A stretch of DNA of 64,000 nucleotides from Pollenia angustigena. Its lineage: Eukaryota; Arthropoda; Insecta; Diptera; Polleniidae. The notes under the pieces were generated by a model. The model was not told where the DNA came from, ran no database searches, and was given only the letters and a program-made list of their open reading frames with translations. Shown here one piece after another: positions 23,771 through 33,607 of the stretch (position 1 is the first letter of the stretch; every line of letters starts with the position of its first letter). The stretch spans positions 7,526,945-7,590,944 of the forward strand of contig OV884059.1 of the NCBI GenBank assembly GCA_930367215.1. Reading direction: 5' to 3'. The position numbers were made by a program, and so were the translations under genes.

Positions 23771-25189
23771 ATGTACATTAGCGTGGCCGTTAGTTGTATG
23801 GAGAACTTTTTTTTTTTGATTTCTTATATTCTCCCCCCCCCCCCAAATCGGTTCAGTTTTATGTAAAAAAAAATACAAAAAAAATTCGTAGCGATAAGTT
23901 GTGTTTTAGGGGGGGCGTCGGCCCCTCAAAGTTTGCCATCAAGCCATTTATTCAAATGTAATTTGTTTGCATATGACTATCTCTTAAAAACAACATTTTA
24001 CAAGAACATGGTATATGGCAATATTTTAGCTCTTCTAGTCAACAACATTAGCCTCGAAGAAAGTTTTTTGCTAAAATTAATATTTAAGAAAATAATTAAG
24101 AAAATAACAACAAAATTCCAAACATTTTATATACGTTTTATATATATAAAAGAGGGATTTAATGTCAAGTGAACTAATTTTGAAATCGAAATCTTTCGAT
24201 TTGGATGAAATTTGCACCACCGTTAGTCCCATTGAATAGTAGTTCAGACCCAAATTTTCAACAAGATCGGTTAAAAAGTTTCTGAGTTTGGGAGGGTCAA
24301 AGTTTGAAATTTTGGCCATACAGGTGTTCTTTCACATCCATGTAACTTATTTCCAATTGGGGTTAGCAAAATTTGTCTCAAGCAGCTTAGATAGCTATTT
24401 AATCAATATTTTTAAAAAAAATTTTTTGGTTTTTTTAAAAAATTTTTTAACATATTTTTTTATATTTAAAACTTTTTTTTTTTTTTTTGCCAAGTTGTAA
24501 ATTTAAAAAAAAAATTTTAAAAAATTCAAAAAAAAACAAAAAATTTTTTTTTTTAAAGATTGATCAAATAGCTATCTAAGCTGCTTGGGACAAATTTTGC
24601 TAACCCCAATTGGTAATAAGTTACATGGATGTGAAAGAACACCTATATGGCCAAAATTTCAAACTTTGACCCCCCCAAACTCAGAAACTTTTTGACCGAT
24701 CTTGTTGAAAATTTGTGTCTAAACTACTATTCAATAGGACTAACGTTGGTGCAAATTTCATCCAAATCGAAAGACATCGATTTCAAAATTAGTTCACTTG
24801 ACATTAAATGCCTCTTATATACATATATATAAAACGTATATAAAATGTTTGGAATTTTATTGTTATTTTCTTAATTATTTTCTTAAATATTAATTTTAGC
24901 AAAAAACTTTCTTCGAGGCTAATGTTGTTGACTAGAAGAGCTAAAATATTGCCATATATCATGTTCTTGTAAAATGTTGTTTTTAAGAGATAGTCATATG
25001 CAAACAAATTACATTTGAATAAATGGCTTGATGGCAAACTTTTAGGGGCGGACGCCCGCCCTAAAACACAACTTATCGCTACGAAATTTTTTTGTATTTT
25101 TTTTTACATAAAACTGAACCGATTTGGGGGGGGGGGGGGAGAATATAAGAAATCAAAAAAAAGAAAATAACGGCCACCCTAATGTACAT
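23771..25189. mobile_element. 1.42 kb near-perfect palindrome (fold-back element), TACATTAGSGTGGCC terminus, copy C
   Basis: Left arm starts ATGTACATTAGCGTGGCCGT; the right arm ends ACGGCCACCCTAATGTACAT. The two arms, about 690 bp each, are inverted copies with few differences. Both contain a polyC/polyG tract (near 23,833 and 25,127), the TTCGTAGCGATAAGTTGTG segment and an identical-phase short ORF (about 70 codons) that exists only because the arms are copies. The centre near 24,480 is pure A/T. The terminus agrees with fold-backs A and B. No transposase is encoded, so mobilisation would need a partner in trans. Confidence 0.85.
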
Positions 25190-25299
25190 AGAAGTGGTTG
25201 TTAAAATATCACACTCAGAAATAAATGTATAGAAATTACAATAACAACAAGTACTAGCGGATATAAAAACATTTCATATAAGAAAACAAAAACTCTTAA

Positions 25300-25545
25300 A
25301 GGTATGGCAGATACGACATACGGGAATATTCCGGCAATCGCAAAGCGCGATTGTGGCTTGAAATCGGAAAATCTGCAAGTCGCAATCGCAAGAAGTTAGG
25401 CGACTTTTAATTCCAAAAGTATGCTTACGGTAAATAGAATATTTTTAAGAAAGCAAACTCACGATTTTCAGAACACCATAAAATAAATCTGGCGTTTTAC
25501 GATTTCAAATCGTGCGATTGTCAGAACGAGGCCGATAGGTTTTCA
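25300..25545 (+). repeat. Dispersed repeat with inverted CAATCGC motifs, copy 1
   Basis: Shares its order of motifs with 39,425-39,635: a GACTTGAAATCG-type segment, AGAATATTTTnAAGAA, CACCATnAAATAAATnTGGC, GTTTTnCGnTTnnAAATCGT and a closing CGATTGTCAG-like end. CGCAATCG-type motifs at both ends are inverted, so it may be a MITE of about 230 bp. Divergence between the copies is high. Confidence 0.55.
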
Positions 25546-25655
25546 TGCACCAATAACGAAAAAGCATACAAAAAAATTATTACGTATAGGTAGGTACCTA
25601 CGAATTTTTTTAACCCAAATTTTTTATTTTAATTTGTGTGGCACAAACTGCCTTC

Positions 25656-25792
25656 TGGGCGCGGTTGGGACCACTCTTATTATTTATGGAGTTTTTTTGT
25701 GGCTATCGGAAAAACTTACACGTACTTACTCCTGGGCCTGGCTGGGATTACTTTGTTTGTATGGAGTTTTACGGCTATAGCAAGAACATTTC
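25656..25792 (+). repeat. Diverged tandem duplication of about 68 bp
   Basis: CTGGGCGCGGTTGGGACCAC followed by TTTATGGAGTTTTTTTGTGG is repeated about 70 bp later as CTGGGCCTGGCTGGGATTAC and TGTATGGAGTTTTACGGC. Two units, roughly three-quarters similar by eye. Related GGGCCTGGC motifs occur at 26,045 and 26,262. Function unknown. Confidence 0.5.
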
Positions 25793-27179
25793 GTAGTCAA
25801 TTAAAATAACTCTTCGAAATAAAAATAAAGAAAAGAGTGTGACTATTATTTTTGTGGAGTATTTGACTATTTTTTGGTCCACATCTACTTCACTGATATA
25901 AATACATATGTACAAATATGTTTATAAACATTTGAAATCACCGATACAGCGCAGTGATGCATTTACGAACATGACCGAATTCTTGTATGTTTCGTGTGCT
26001 TTTTGATATGTTTCGTTTTGATTTTATTTATTAAAGCCTTTAATAGGGCAGGGCCTGGCAAGGCCCAAGTGGATACAATATGCACAAATATTTCGTTAGG
26101 CCAATTGCCATGCCCACAGTGTTTAAATTTACACTTTTTTTTCTCGTTTTCTTGTAAAAATCACATTGATTGAGGAATACATAAGGTTTCGTTCTAATAT
26201 ATGTATTTAATAATTTTACCTATGAAAAAACTGGAAAAACGCAAAAAAATTACTGGCCAGGCCCAGGTATACACTAAGGGTTAACACGGCAATACTGTAT
26301 TTGCTTACACAAAAAATATATATGTTATTATACATAGTACTGTATTCTGTGACAATTCGTTTATATGTATATGTATGTAAATATTTAGTTAATTCACGCA
26401 GAAATTATAACAACAACAAAAAAGCAAATTAAATTAAACTTTAAGCTAAATGTAATACCTACATACATAAGTAGGTGCTTCCATACACACCCACCAACGC
26501 TAACATATGTTTATATTACCGTTATACTAAAAAAACAAAAACAACACCAAAACACTTGCACAAATACATCTAAAATTTAACGTAAAATCATTTGTTGGCT
26601 TATGATGTATTTGTCGTGAAATTCGTCTCACATAACGGTTTTTGTTTTTGATATTTTTTCAGCGTTGCCGATTTCTGTGTAATTATCAGACCTGGGTGAT
26701 TTGCACTACTTTTTCATTACAATTAAATTGATCATACAATATTTTAGTACAAAATTAATTAATTAACTCTAACTTTGACATTTTGAATGCACTAATTTTT
26801 GCACTTAATTTTTTTTTTTTTTTTATAAAAAAGTTGTAAACAATTTATATACATATGAAGCTTAATCTGCGTTACTCATTAACAAACATAAAATTTGTTT
26901 TGTGTAATCAAAATTTTTTTTGGGTAATTGGATTCCAGCAACACTGTAATGTATATTTTTTTAATCGTATTCTTAATATGTAAATTTGCATGTGTGTGCA
27001 AGTATTTGATGCACCCTCTAATAAAGTGCAGTAGTTATTCTTGTTTGTAAAGAATGCACTTTGTGTGAAGAAATAGAGTAACCAGCTGCTGGTTTTTATG
27101 CAGATAGGGCATTTTTAGTGTAAATGTTACGCAAGCCCTTTCGAAATATTTCTATTTATTTTTAACATATAGGTATAAA
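25793..27179. other. AT-rich non-coding
   Basis: No gene. GGCCTGGCAAGGCCCAAG (26,049) and GGCCAGGCCCAGG (26,259) stand out as GC-rich, partly inverted motifs about 210 bp apart, possibly a decayed MITE. Otherwise low complexity. Confidence 0.4.
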
Positions 27180-27368
27180 CATATCGCTCATTTCTTTAGA
27201 GGTATTCTGTATTAAATTCATCTTTATATCTTTTATACTTTCCCAGTTTGAAGAGAATGTGTCTTCTTTTTTTCTAAGTAGTTAGAGCAAATCAAAAACT
27301 TTAAATGCGTTTATCTCGAAATGTATTTTTTTGAGTTATGCCGGTCTTGTAGCAAATGAGCGATATAT
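27180..27368. mobile_element. Possible MITE with ATATCGCTCATTT ends
   Basis: CATATCGCTCATTTCTTTAG near 27,180 and AGCAAATGAGCGATATA near 27,352 are inverted over about 15 bp around a 190 bp stretch. Arms are short, so this could be coincidental. Confidence 0.4.
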
Positions 27369-27600
27369 AAAATTTTGTTTTTTTTTTTTAATTTAATATA
27401 CATGTTAAAATATAATCCATATAAGTTTGTTCTTAATTATTCAAAAAATTCAAGAATGTAGCAGGTTTAAATAATGCGTTAGTTTTACGTATGATTGTCT
27501 CAAACGTATGTCATGATATGATTATATTTTTAGGGTTAATCAAGCCCAAGTATTTTTTTTGGGATGAAGTTGTTTTTAAACCTTAAAAAAAATAAAGACG

Positions 27601-27965
27601 GTTAAACAAGGAGGTGATAGTGTTATGGTGTGGGGTTGTATATCCTCTCTGGGCATTAAAAACCTTATATTTATTGAAAATATTTAAATACTGAATTGAA
27701 AATACTATTTAACGATATGTTTACTTATAGGTTAAAAAAAATATTATCCTAGAGAGTGGAACAAAACTGGGTCTAACTGACAGTTTCTACTTTAAGCAAG
27801 ACAACGATTCAAAGCATACAGCCCAAAATGTGAAAATGCTTGCTATTTAGTTTATATATTTAGTTTATATTGGAAACTTCAAAAAGAAATGAACGAAAAC
27901 GCGAAACTAGAAGTACACCCCAAACGAAAGAAGTCCTGATAGAAGAATGGAGTAAGCTAAATGCC
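27601..27965 (+). pseudogene. Decayed Tc1-type transposase fragment
   Basis: One frame reads KQGGDSVMVWGCISSLG followed by FIEN and a stop; about 90 bp later KLGLTDSFYFKQDNDSKHTA, then a stop at about 27,850; and further on TPQTKEVLIEEWSKLN. These match the middle and end of Tc1-family DD34E transposases: the VMVWGCIS strand, the FxxQDNDPKHTA block with the second catalytic Asp, and a C-terminal helix. The first Asp domain, the terminal inverted repeats and large parts of the catalytic core are missing. It is a dead remnant. Confidence 0.8.
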
Positions 27966-27977
27966 GAAAATAACATC

Positions 27978-28017
27978 CTGCCTTTTGCTATCGGTAAGTT
28001 GTGAAAACGGGCATAAG
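27978..28017 (+). mobile_element. Solo end of the GGYCCATTTTCACAACTTACCGATAGC MITE
   Basis: TTTTGCTATCGGTAAGTTGT followed by GAAAACGGGCATAA matches the right end of the intact MITE at 61,744-61,953. Only this one end is present, wedged between the Tc1 fragment and the LINE tail. Confidence 0.7.
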
Positions 28018-28026
28018 TGTCATAAT

Positions 28027-29200
28027 TATTTATTTATTTATTAATCCATATTGTAATACAAATCCATTTGGGCCAAAAACGTATTACACAGCAATACAAT
28101 CCAGAGTTCAGTTCTTAACCTAATCTATACAAATAACTTACATTTATTAATGCAACTGCACCCATTAATACAACTTATTGGCTCCCCAGCCGTAACAAAT
28201 TATAAAAAGTACTATAAAAAGATTTAGTTCAGCAATTTTAATTTAAATCCGGTATTTATAACAACTCATATCAAACATTATGAATCATAAAGAAGTAAAA
28301 AAACAATTTGAAAGCTACTTCACAGAAAACATAAAAACTATCGAATGAAACTTGAGAAATACTTTAAAAGCTTAAGGCGAAACACATTATTAGATTGCGA
28401 AAAAATACGCAATTCATGCGGTAAACTATTCCAGCAGCGAGCAACCCTTACAATAAAAGACCTCTCAAACAAAGAACACCTAATTCTAGGTATAAGAATT
28501 TGCTTGTTCCTATTCGACCGCGAAAAAGTAAATTCGTTACATAACTGTACAGGTATGCCACTTTTAATAATGCGATGAAATAGAAGAATATTACGGTACT
28601 TTACGAATTTATCAAAGTAACACCCCAAAATTTCTTTACAAATTCAGAAATATGTTCACGTCTACGGATATTAAAAACATAACGAGTCACAGCATTAACA
28701 ACCCGCTCCAATATCTTTAAGTTCATGGCAATGGTCCCTGACACCAACTCAAGTCCATATAAGATCTGCGGCATAAGAATCGCATGAGCTAGTCTACATT
28801 TAACCTGAAAAGGCAGGAATATATTTGTGGAATATATTCTACGTAAAGTACAAGAAATCTTGCGATGTACAGATACAAAATGAGACTCATAACTAAGCCT
28901 ATTATCAATGATGATACCCAAACATCTATGTTGACTTACAAAATCGATCTTAGAATCCCGAATAAAAATCTCAAAAGTTGTCACTAAGTTCTCAGATGAT
29001 CCGAACAAAATAGCCTTAGATTTAGACGGGTTTACAGCCAGTGAGTTTCTGGAAGACCACAGGTCGATTTTATTAAGGCAGTAGTTAATATTAGACTCCA
29101 ATACATCAGCAAAATCTCGACCAGTACTAAATAAAAGCAAAATATCATCTGCAAATAAAAACGGCTTACACATACTAGAACTTAGAACTTCAGGCTATAA
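28027..29200 (-). mobile_element. 5'-truncated LINE with (TTAT)n tail
   Basis: Non-LTR retrotransposon fragment on the minus strand. Its 3' end is the short tandem tail at 28,027-28,042 (TATTTATTTATT read on the plus strand), its 5' end fades out just upstream of the reverse-transcriptase catalytic motif. Coding part described separately. Target-site duplication not identified, since the 5' boundary is uncertain. Confidence 0.75.
28338..29173 (-). pseudogene. LINE reverse transcriptase, C-terminal half, frameshifted
   Basis: From 29,173 it reads PFLFADDILLLF, which holds the YADD-type catalytic motif C (here FADD), followed by NPSKSKAILFG and RCLGIIIDNRLSY, the usual thumb region of LINE reverse transcriptases. 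Near 28,615 the frame changes by one base (KFWGV versus KFWGCYFDKF), and the second frame ends with RSFIVRVARCWNSLP, a common non-LTR C-terminal block, and a stop at 28,338. No RNase H. The look is of the CR1-like group, but the clade is uncertain. Dead by truncation and frameshift. Confidence 0.8.
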
Positions 29201-29639
29201 CATCACATTAAAAATTATAACAGAAGATGCAAAAAACTACTAAACGTTAGGATTAGGTATAAATACAGCACAAAAAAGGTGCTGTGTAGTATTTTAACCC
29301 TAGAAAGATAACGTTATTTTTTTGTACTGAAAAGATAACGATACGTCTGAAAGACGTATGCTTGTTTATATCCTTCAAGGGATATCACCGAAAATAATAT
29401 TGATGAATTTTATTGTTGAAATCATTTATTTATTCTATTTCTTTTAAAAAAATATAGTTTTTAAATAGAAAATTATTATAAAAATAAAATTCAATTAGCA
29501 TTATCAAAAATTAAAGAGTTTTTATAAAGGACTTCAGTTCGGTTCTAAAAACTTAAATAAATATTTTCTTTGTAGATAATGTTATCTGTATTAACTTATA
29601 TAAACCAAAAAATAAATAATTTGAATAACATTATGTGCA

Positions 29640-29745
29640 AGATTTACAAATTTAAATTTTGTGGTCGCCACATACAGGTATACCGCACTTGACACATACC
29701 ATTTTGGACATACGTTTAATTTCTGATGGACAGAAGCCACCGTAT
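29640..29745 (-). pseudogene. piggyBac transposase C-terminal cysteine-rich domain, remnant
   Basis: One minus-strand frame reads GFCPSEIKRMSKMVCVKCGI then PVCGDHKI and a stop. The spacing FCP...CxxC...PVCxxH is that of the C-terminal zinc-binding domain of piggyBac-family transposases. Upstream sequence (to about 30,015) is coding-like in mixed frames but lacks recognisable catalytic Asp motifs, so the core is deleted or scrambled. Confidence 0.75.
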
Positions 29746-30083
29746 TATCTCTTTTTTGATTCACGATGTTCTCCACTACAACCTCAATCATTACTTACTG
29801 CATCTGGTAAAACTTGTTCAATGTTGTCGGTTAAAGTTTTCGATAAAATAGGGATTTCTAGCCTTAAAATTGAAAAATTTATGGAAATTTCGGCACTGGT
29901 TCATTAAACAATTTCCGAAATTATTTCGGTAGTAAAAAATATCGAAGCATGAAATTGGGTCGTACAGTGATTTGAATTCCCGAGTAAGTCCTCTTGCCGT
30001 ACGAACTATATTCATTGAAGAAACTCGGCCATTACTTTGACCCTTCGATGTAGCTCACTAACTTTTATTTCTTCAAGTGGGTC

Positions 30084-31427
30084 CAGCGTTACCGTTGTGA
30101 TACTAAAGTATCAATTTGACCCTTTTTCGACGGTCTTGATACCATTTATGACCCTTTTTTTAAATTATACTTTTGTATCATTTTCACCTATTTTGTGACA
30201 ATAATCACAGCACAAAACCTGGACTTTTTGTAAACATAAACAAAACTTTGACATAAACCTAGACAAACAATGCAAGAGCAAAAAATCGTCATCTGGCGTA
30301 GTGCTGCCACCTGTTTATTTCACCATGATAGCACTCACATTTTGTTTTTTGTCAACAACGCTGGACGTTAGTGCTCAAAAATGTTTTCGAAATAAGCGGA
30401 GATGGAGAAATGGACTTCAAGTTGATTTAATACCAAAATATAGAATGCAAATTCCAAAAAACCAGTTAGTATTCGTAAAAAGATTTGTGTTTAGAGATTT
30501 TGTACGACTTCTAAATTAAATTTTCGATAGTAAAGTACAAATTAAAGTACGATTTCCCTTATAGCAAAAATAACTCATATACATATTTGTTATGTTTTAT
30601 TTATTGAATAACTTATGGTGATTCCTTTTCAAAAACAATGTGACATTTTATTTAAAAAATGCAATTAGGTGTTCGTTTCTTATAAATGTTTTGCTCTCTT
30701 ATAGAGTAGCAAGTTTTATGCTAAAAACTTCATCATGAATAATGTCATAAGGCATTGAACTTTTTGCCCCTTTAAAATCGACAATATTAAGAGTGCCCTG
30801 TAAAAAAGGTGACATCGGTTTATGTATGGGACCATTTTTAAAACGGCGAGGATTGCCTCAAAGAGCAAGAAAGCTTCGCAAAAATGTAGAAACTCGAAAA
30901 ATTTTGCAAAAATAGCGCCATTAAATTGATTAAAAATTCCTAAAACTAACAGGAATGAAAAAAATTCAGTAAAAATTGCTGAAATTCACAAATATTTGGT
31001 AACAGCGGTAAGCTTTAAAGAATCACAAAGCTTGCAGGAAAAAATTCGCCAACGATTGCAAAATTGGAAACAAAGCCAAAAACTTATTTTAAATCGCTAA
31101 ATAGGTAAAAAAAAATTTCGGAATATAACATAAAAAGTATTTTAAAAAAATTAGTTATAATGATGAAGAACAAACTTTTTGTCAAGTGTTAAAAACAGGA
31201 AAGGGCTTTCCATAAACAAATTAAGTTTTTTAAGCACTGCCTACTTGAAATAAAAATTTTTGGTTTGTTTATAAAAAAACTTGGTATTTTTATATATATT
31301 TAAATGGGAAATACTGCTTTTAAAAATGTTGACCCTTTTTGTTTATTGATATACCCTTTTTTTGACCCCTTTTTCTGGAAAATCCCCTTTTTGTGACCCT
31401 TTTCGAAAATTTCCAACGGTAACCCTG
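30084..31427. mobile_element. Non-autonomous hAT element with 8 bp target duplication
   Basis: Starts CAGCGTTACCGTTG and ends CAACGGTAACCCTG, giving CAG...CTG termini with a 14 bp inverted repeat (one mismatch). It is flanked on both sides by AGTGGGTC (30,076-30,083 and 31,428-31,435), an 8 bp target-site duplication, the hallmark of hAT transposons. The motif TTTGACCCTTTTT recurs inside both ends. The 1,344 bp body has no transposase. Joining the flanks through one copy of the duplication leaves a continuous piggyBac-derived reading frame for some distance, confirming insertion into that element. Confidence 0.9.
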
Positions 31428-31435
31428 AGTGGGTC

Positions 31436-31687
31436 GAGATATCGAAATAACGTAGCTATCGGAAGAAGTAGTAAAATGTTCAGATTCTTAAGGATTTTCC
31501 TGAATCGGTGGTATATTCTCGTCAGGCTCAAGGATGTCAAAAGCTCATCTTCTACATCACTTTGAAGACTATCCTTCAATAATTCATTTTCCGATTCGCT
31601 CACACTTTCCAGTGAAACCGAGTCCTCCAACACGCTTTGCAAAATAGCGCCAATTTCTGCATCGCCCAAGCCGCGCTTACAACACAT
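31436..31687 (-). pseudogene. piggyBac transposase N-terminal acidic region, remnant
   Basis: Starts with MCCKRG at 31,687 and continues with AILQSVLEDS, SESENELLKD and SLQSDVEDEL, the acidic low-complexity leader typical of piggyBac transposases. It runs into the hAT insertion at 31,435. No DDE residues are retained anywhere in the element. Confidence 0.6.
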
Positions 31688-31938
31688 TTTTAAAACAATA
31701 CCTTATAATTCAACCAAAACACAAAGTTATCTTCGCTACAAAAGTATCACTAAAGATAGCGATAAGTCTCTCAGACATATGTTGTGTTTATTTGTGTTTA
31801 TTTCTCAAAAAATACATAACTTACAACATAAAAACTGCCACCAACAACTAGGTGCTGCTAACAACTGAGATTATTGAACGTGAGAAAGTTGTATGTTAAG
31901 AAATGTGAAAGTAAAAGCACAAAATTGTAAAGGGTTAA

Positions 31939-32480
31939 TTACCTACTTTTGTGATTAAGTTCGTAACCAGATACAATTGGATAAAATTGTGAAACAAGTT
32001 GTTTACTTGATTTATTTCTAATAAAAGAACTCAAGGTTTAATATTAAGAAATAAACTAACGCATGCTTTTTTTAAAACGTAACAATAATTCATAATTAAA
32101 TTAGCTCCTAGCTTAAAAGTATTCTTAAAATTTTTTAGAATTTTTTAAACCTGGTCATCCTAAGCCCCTCTAAAATGCAACACTTTTGTTAAACTTTCTT
32201 TAAGTAATTTACACCACCTACACTTAATAAAATGTTTTTATGACATAACAATAGACATAATCACTTCTTCTTTATCTATTTAATTACAAACTATTAAATG
32301 CTTTTCAGCAATTTACATTTATAATACAATATCTTAACAAAAGTATTTCTCAACTTTTACAATTGGCAACAAAAAAAAAAAAAAAAAAAGATAAAAGAAT
32401 TTAATTTGCATTTAATAAAGTTGTATAATAGAATAAAAACAGGCAAAGAATTTAGAATTCAAATTAACAGCAAAAAAAAA
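31939..32480. other. AT-rich non-coding
   Basis: No gene; includes a 20 bp poly-A at about 32,371-32,390 that may mark the left edge of the duplicated segment described at 32,450-32,950. Confidence 0.45.
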
Positions 32481-32950
32481 AAAACACTCTTAACTAATAC
32501 ATATTGAATTGTGAAGAAACTTTTGCTAAAAAAGTCATCATACAGACTTGCGATTTTTGTTGCATCAATTCTTTATTGGTACTCTGCAATTCTGCTTTGT
32601 TTCATAATTCTCACTCTTTTCAACTTGAAGTTGGCTGTAAGTGTATTTGTATTTATATACAAAATATTAAAAGGAGAAGAGGAGAGACAAGATAAAAATA
32701 CAAAAATTGCAAGACTAGAATTTCATAATCTGGACACTTATGCAATTGCAGCAACAAAAATTAGATGTCTGGATGATGACTAAGTGAGGTAGAAGGATTT
32801 ATCGTTTTTTTTTTTTTTTTTTTGTAACATTTTATTGAAAATTTGGAACAATTTTTTGATGTTTTAGTTTTCGTTAGCAGCGGAAAAACTGAAACAGCTG
32901 TCTATTTCATTGTAAATCAATTTCTTTAAGCCAAATCGCTTAATTTTGCT
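32450..32950 (+). repeat. Direct repeat unit 1, with a 265 bp extra segment
   Basis: AATTCAAATTAACAGCAAAAA (32,455), TAAGTGAGGTAGAAGGATTTA (32,781), then poly-T, TTTTAGTTTTCGTTAGCAGC and GGAAAAACTG are matched in order at 34,175-34,360. Unit 1 has an extra segment, about 32,517-32,780, that unit 2 lacks. This segment has a 90-codon open frame with a hydrophobic stretch (LLCFIILTLFNLKLAVSVFV) but no ATG, only GTG or TTG at its head. It is either an insertion or what unit 2 deleted. Not annotated as a gene. Confidence 0.55.
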
Positions 32951-33017
32951 GAATTTGTCCTACTTTTGAAAACAAAATTTAGTAAATTATAATCCTTTTT
33001 CTTCGACCTTTTTTATT

Positions 33018-33182
33018 AAATTTTATACTTTATTAAATTATTTAAGCTTAAGGTCACTTTAAAAAAAAAAAATTAATTAAAATGTTTTTATTCGATATTT
33101 CGACTTCCGTTGGAAATCTTCTTCAGGAAATTTTTTTAAAAAGTGACCTTAAGCTTAAATAATTTAATAAAGTATAAAATTT
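33018..33182. repeat. Perfect 43 bp inverted repeat with a CTGAAGAAG...GAAATATCG loop
   Basis: 33,018-33,060 (including TTATTTAAGCTTAAGGTCAC) is the exact reverse complement of 33,140-33,182. The loop, read on the minus strand, contains CTGAAGAAGATTTCCAACGG and AAGTCGAAATATCGAATAAA, a motif I recognise from the ends of several insect repeats. Probably a small mobile element; class not determined. Confidence 0.85.
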
Positions 33183-33354
33183 AAAAAAAATTTAATAAAA
33201 AAATTTTGTAAAACGGCAAAATAAAAAAATCGCCTAACTTGTCAAAAGCATTAAATAAACTCAAGATAACGGTAAAATCTCTAAATTCGAGTTCCAAAAT
33301 ATCGCATCCCTGCAGATAACGAGACTAGTCCATACATGCACGTAAAGAGTAGTA

Positions 33355-33600
33355 CATAAAGGAGAGGAGTACTCCAAAACTACTCCAAATATATGGGTAA
33401 AAGGAAGGTAAAAGGAGTAGTCCATAAAGGAGTAGGAGTACTCCAAAACTACTCCACATATATGGGTAAAAGGTGGTCCATTTAACATTACGATGTCCTA
33501 GGAACGGACCATATAACCCACCGAATTAGTCCCTAAACTACTCCATGGAGTACTAAAGTGGGTTAGTTTTGAAAGTACTCCTACAGTATGGAGTACACTT
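33355..33600 (+). repeat. Tandem units built on GGAGTACTCC
   Basis: The segment ATAAAGGAGAGGAGTACTCC plus AAAACTACTCCAAATATATG is repeated about 70 bp later (33,428-33,478) with few changes. A third, diverged block (ACTACTCCATGGAGTACTAA and GGAGTACACTTATGGGTAG) follows at 33,540-33,607. The palindromic core GGAGTACTCC recurs. A distant relative lies at 19,110-19,175. The minus-strand ORF here simply mirrors the duplication. Confidence 0.7.
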
Positions 33601-33607
33601 ATGGGTA

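Larger units (their letters stand above)
29298..31934 (-). mobile_element. Shortened piggyBac-type transposon (left end firm, right end uncertain)
   Basis: At 29,294-29,297 a TTAA target is followed directly by CCCTAGAAAGATAACG, matching the classical piggyBac terminal repeat. A palindromic subterminal segment (GATACGTCTGAAAGACGTAT, 29,339-29,358) follows and is echoed at 31,759-31,782 (GATAAGTCTCTCAGACATAT). Coding remnants on the minus strand are the N-terminus (31,687 down to about 31,436) and the C-terminal Cys-rich domain (about 29,640-29,740). The right end may be the AGGGTTAA at 31,931-31,938, but only CCCT agrees with the left terminus. A hAT element is nested at 30,084-31,427. Confidence 0.7.

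Noticed and set aside
23933..25037. A 70-80 residue protein 'conserved' in two copies at 23.9 and 24.8 kb
   Set aside because: The two copies are the arms of one palindrome, so identity reflects recent duplication, not selection; no homologue is recognised.
32504..32783. 90-codon frame with a transmembrane-like stretch
   Set aside because: It has no ATG (only TTG or GTG) and no recognised homologue; kept only as a finding about the repeat.
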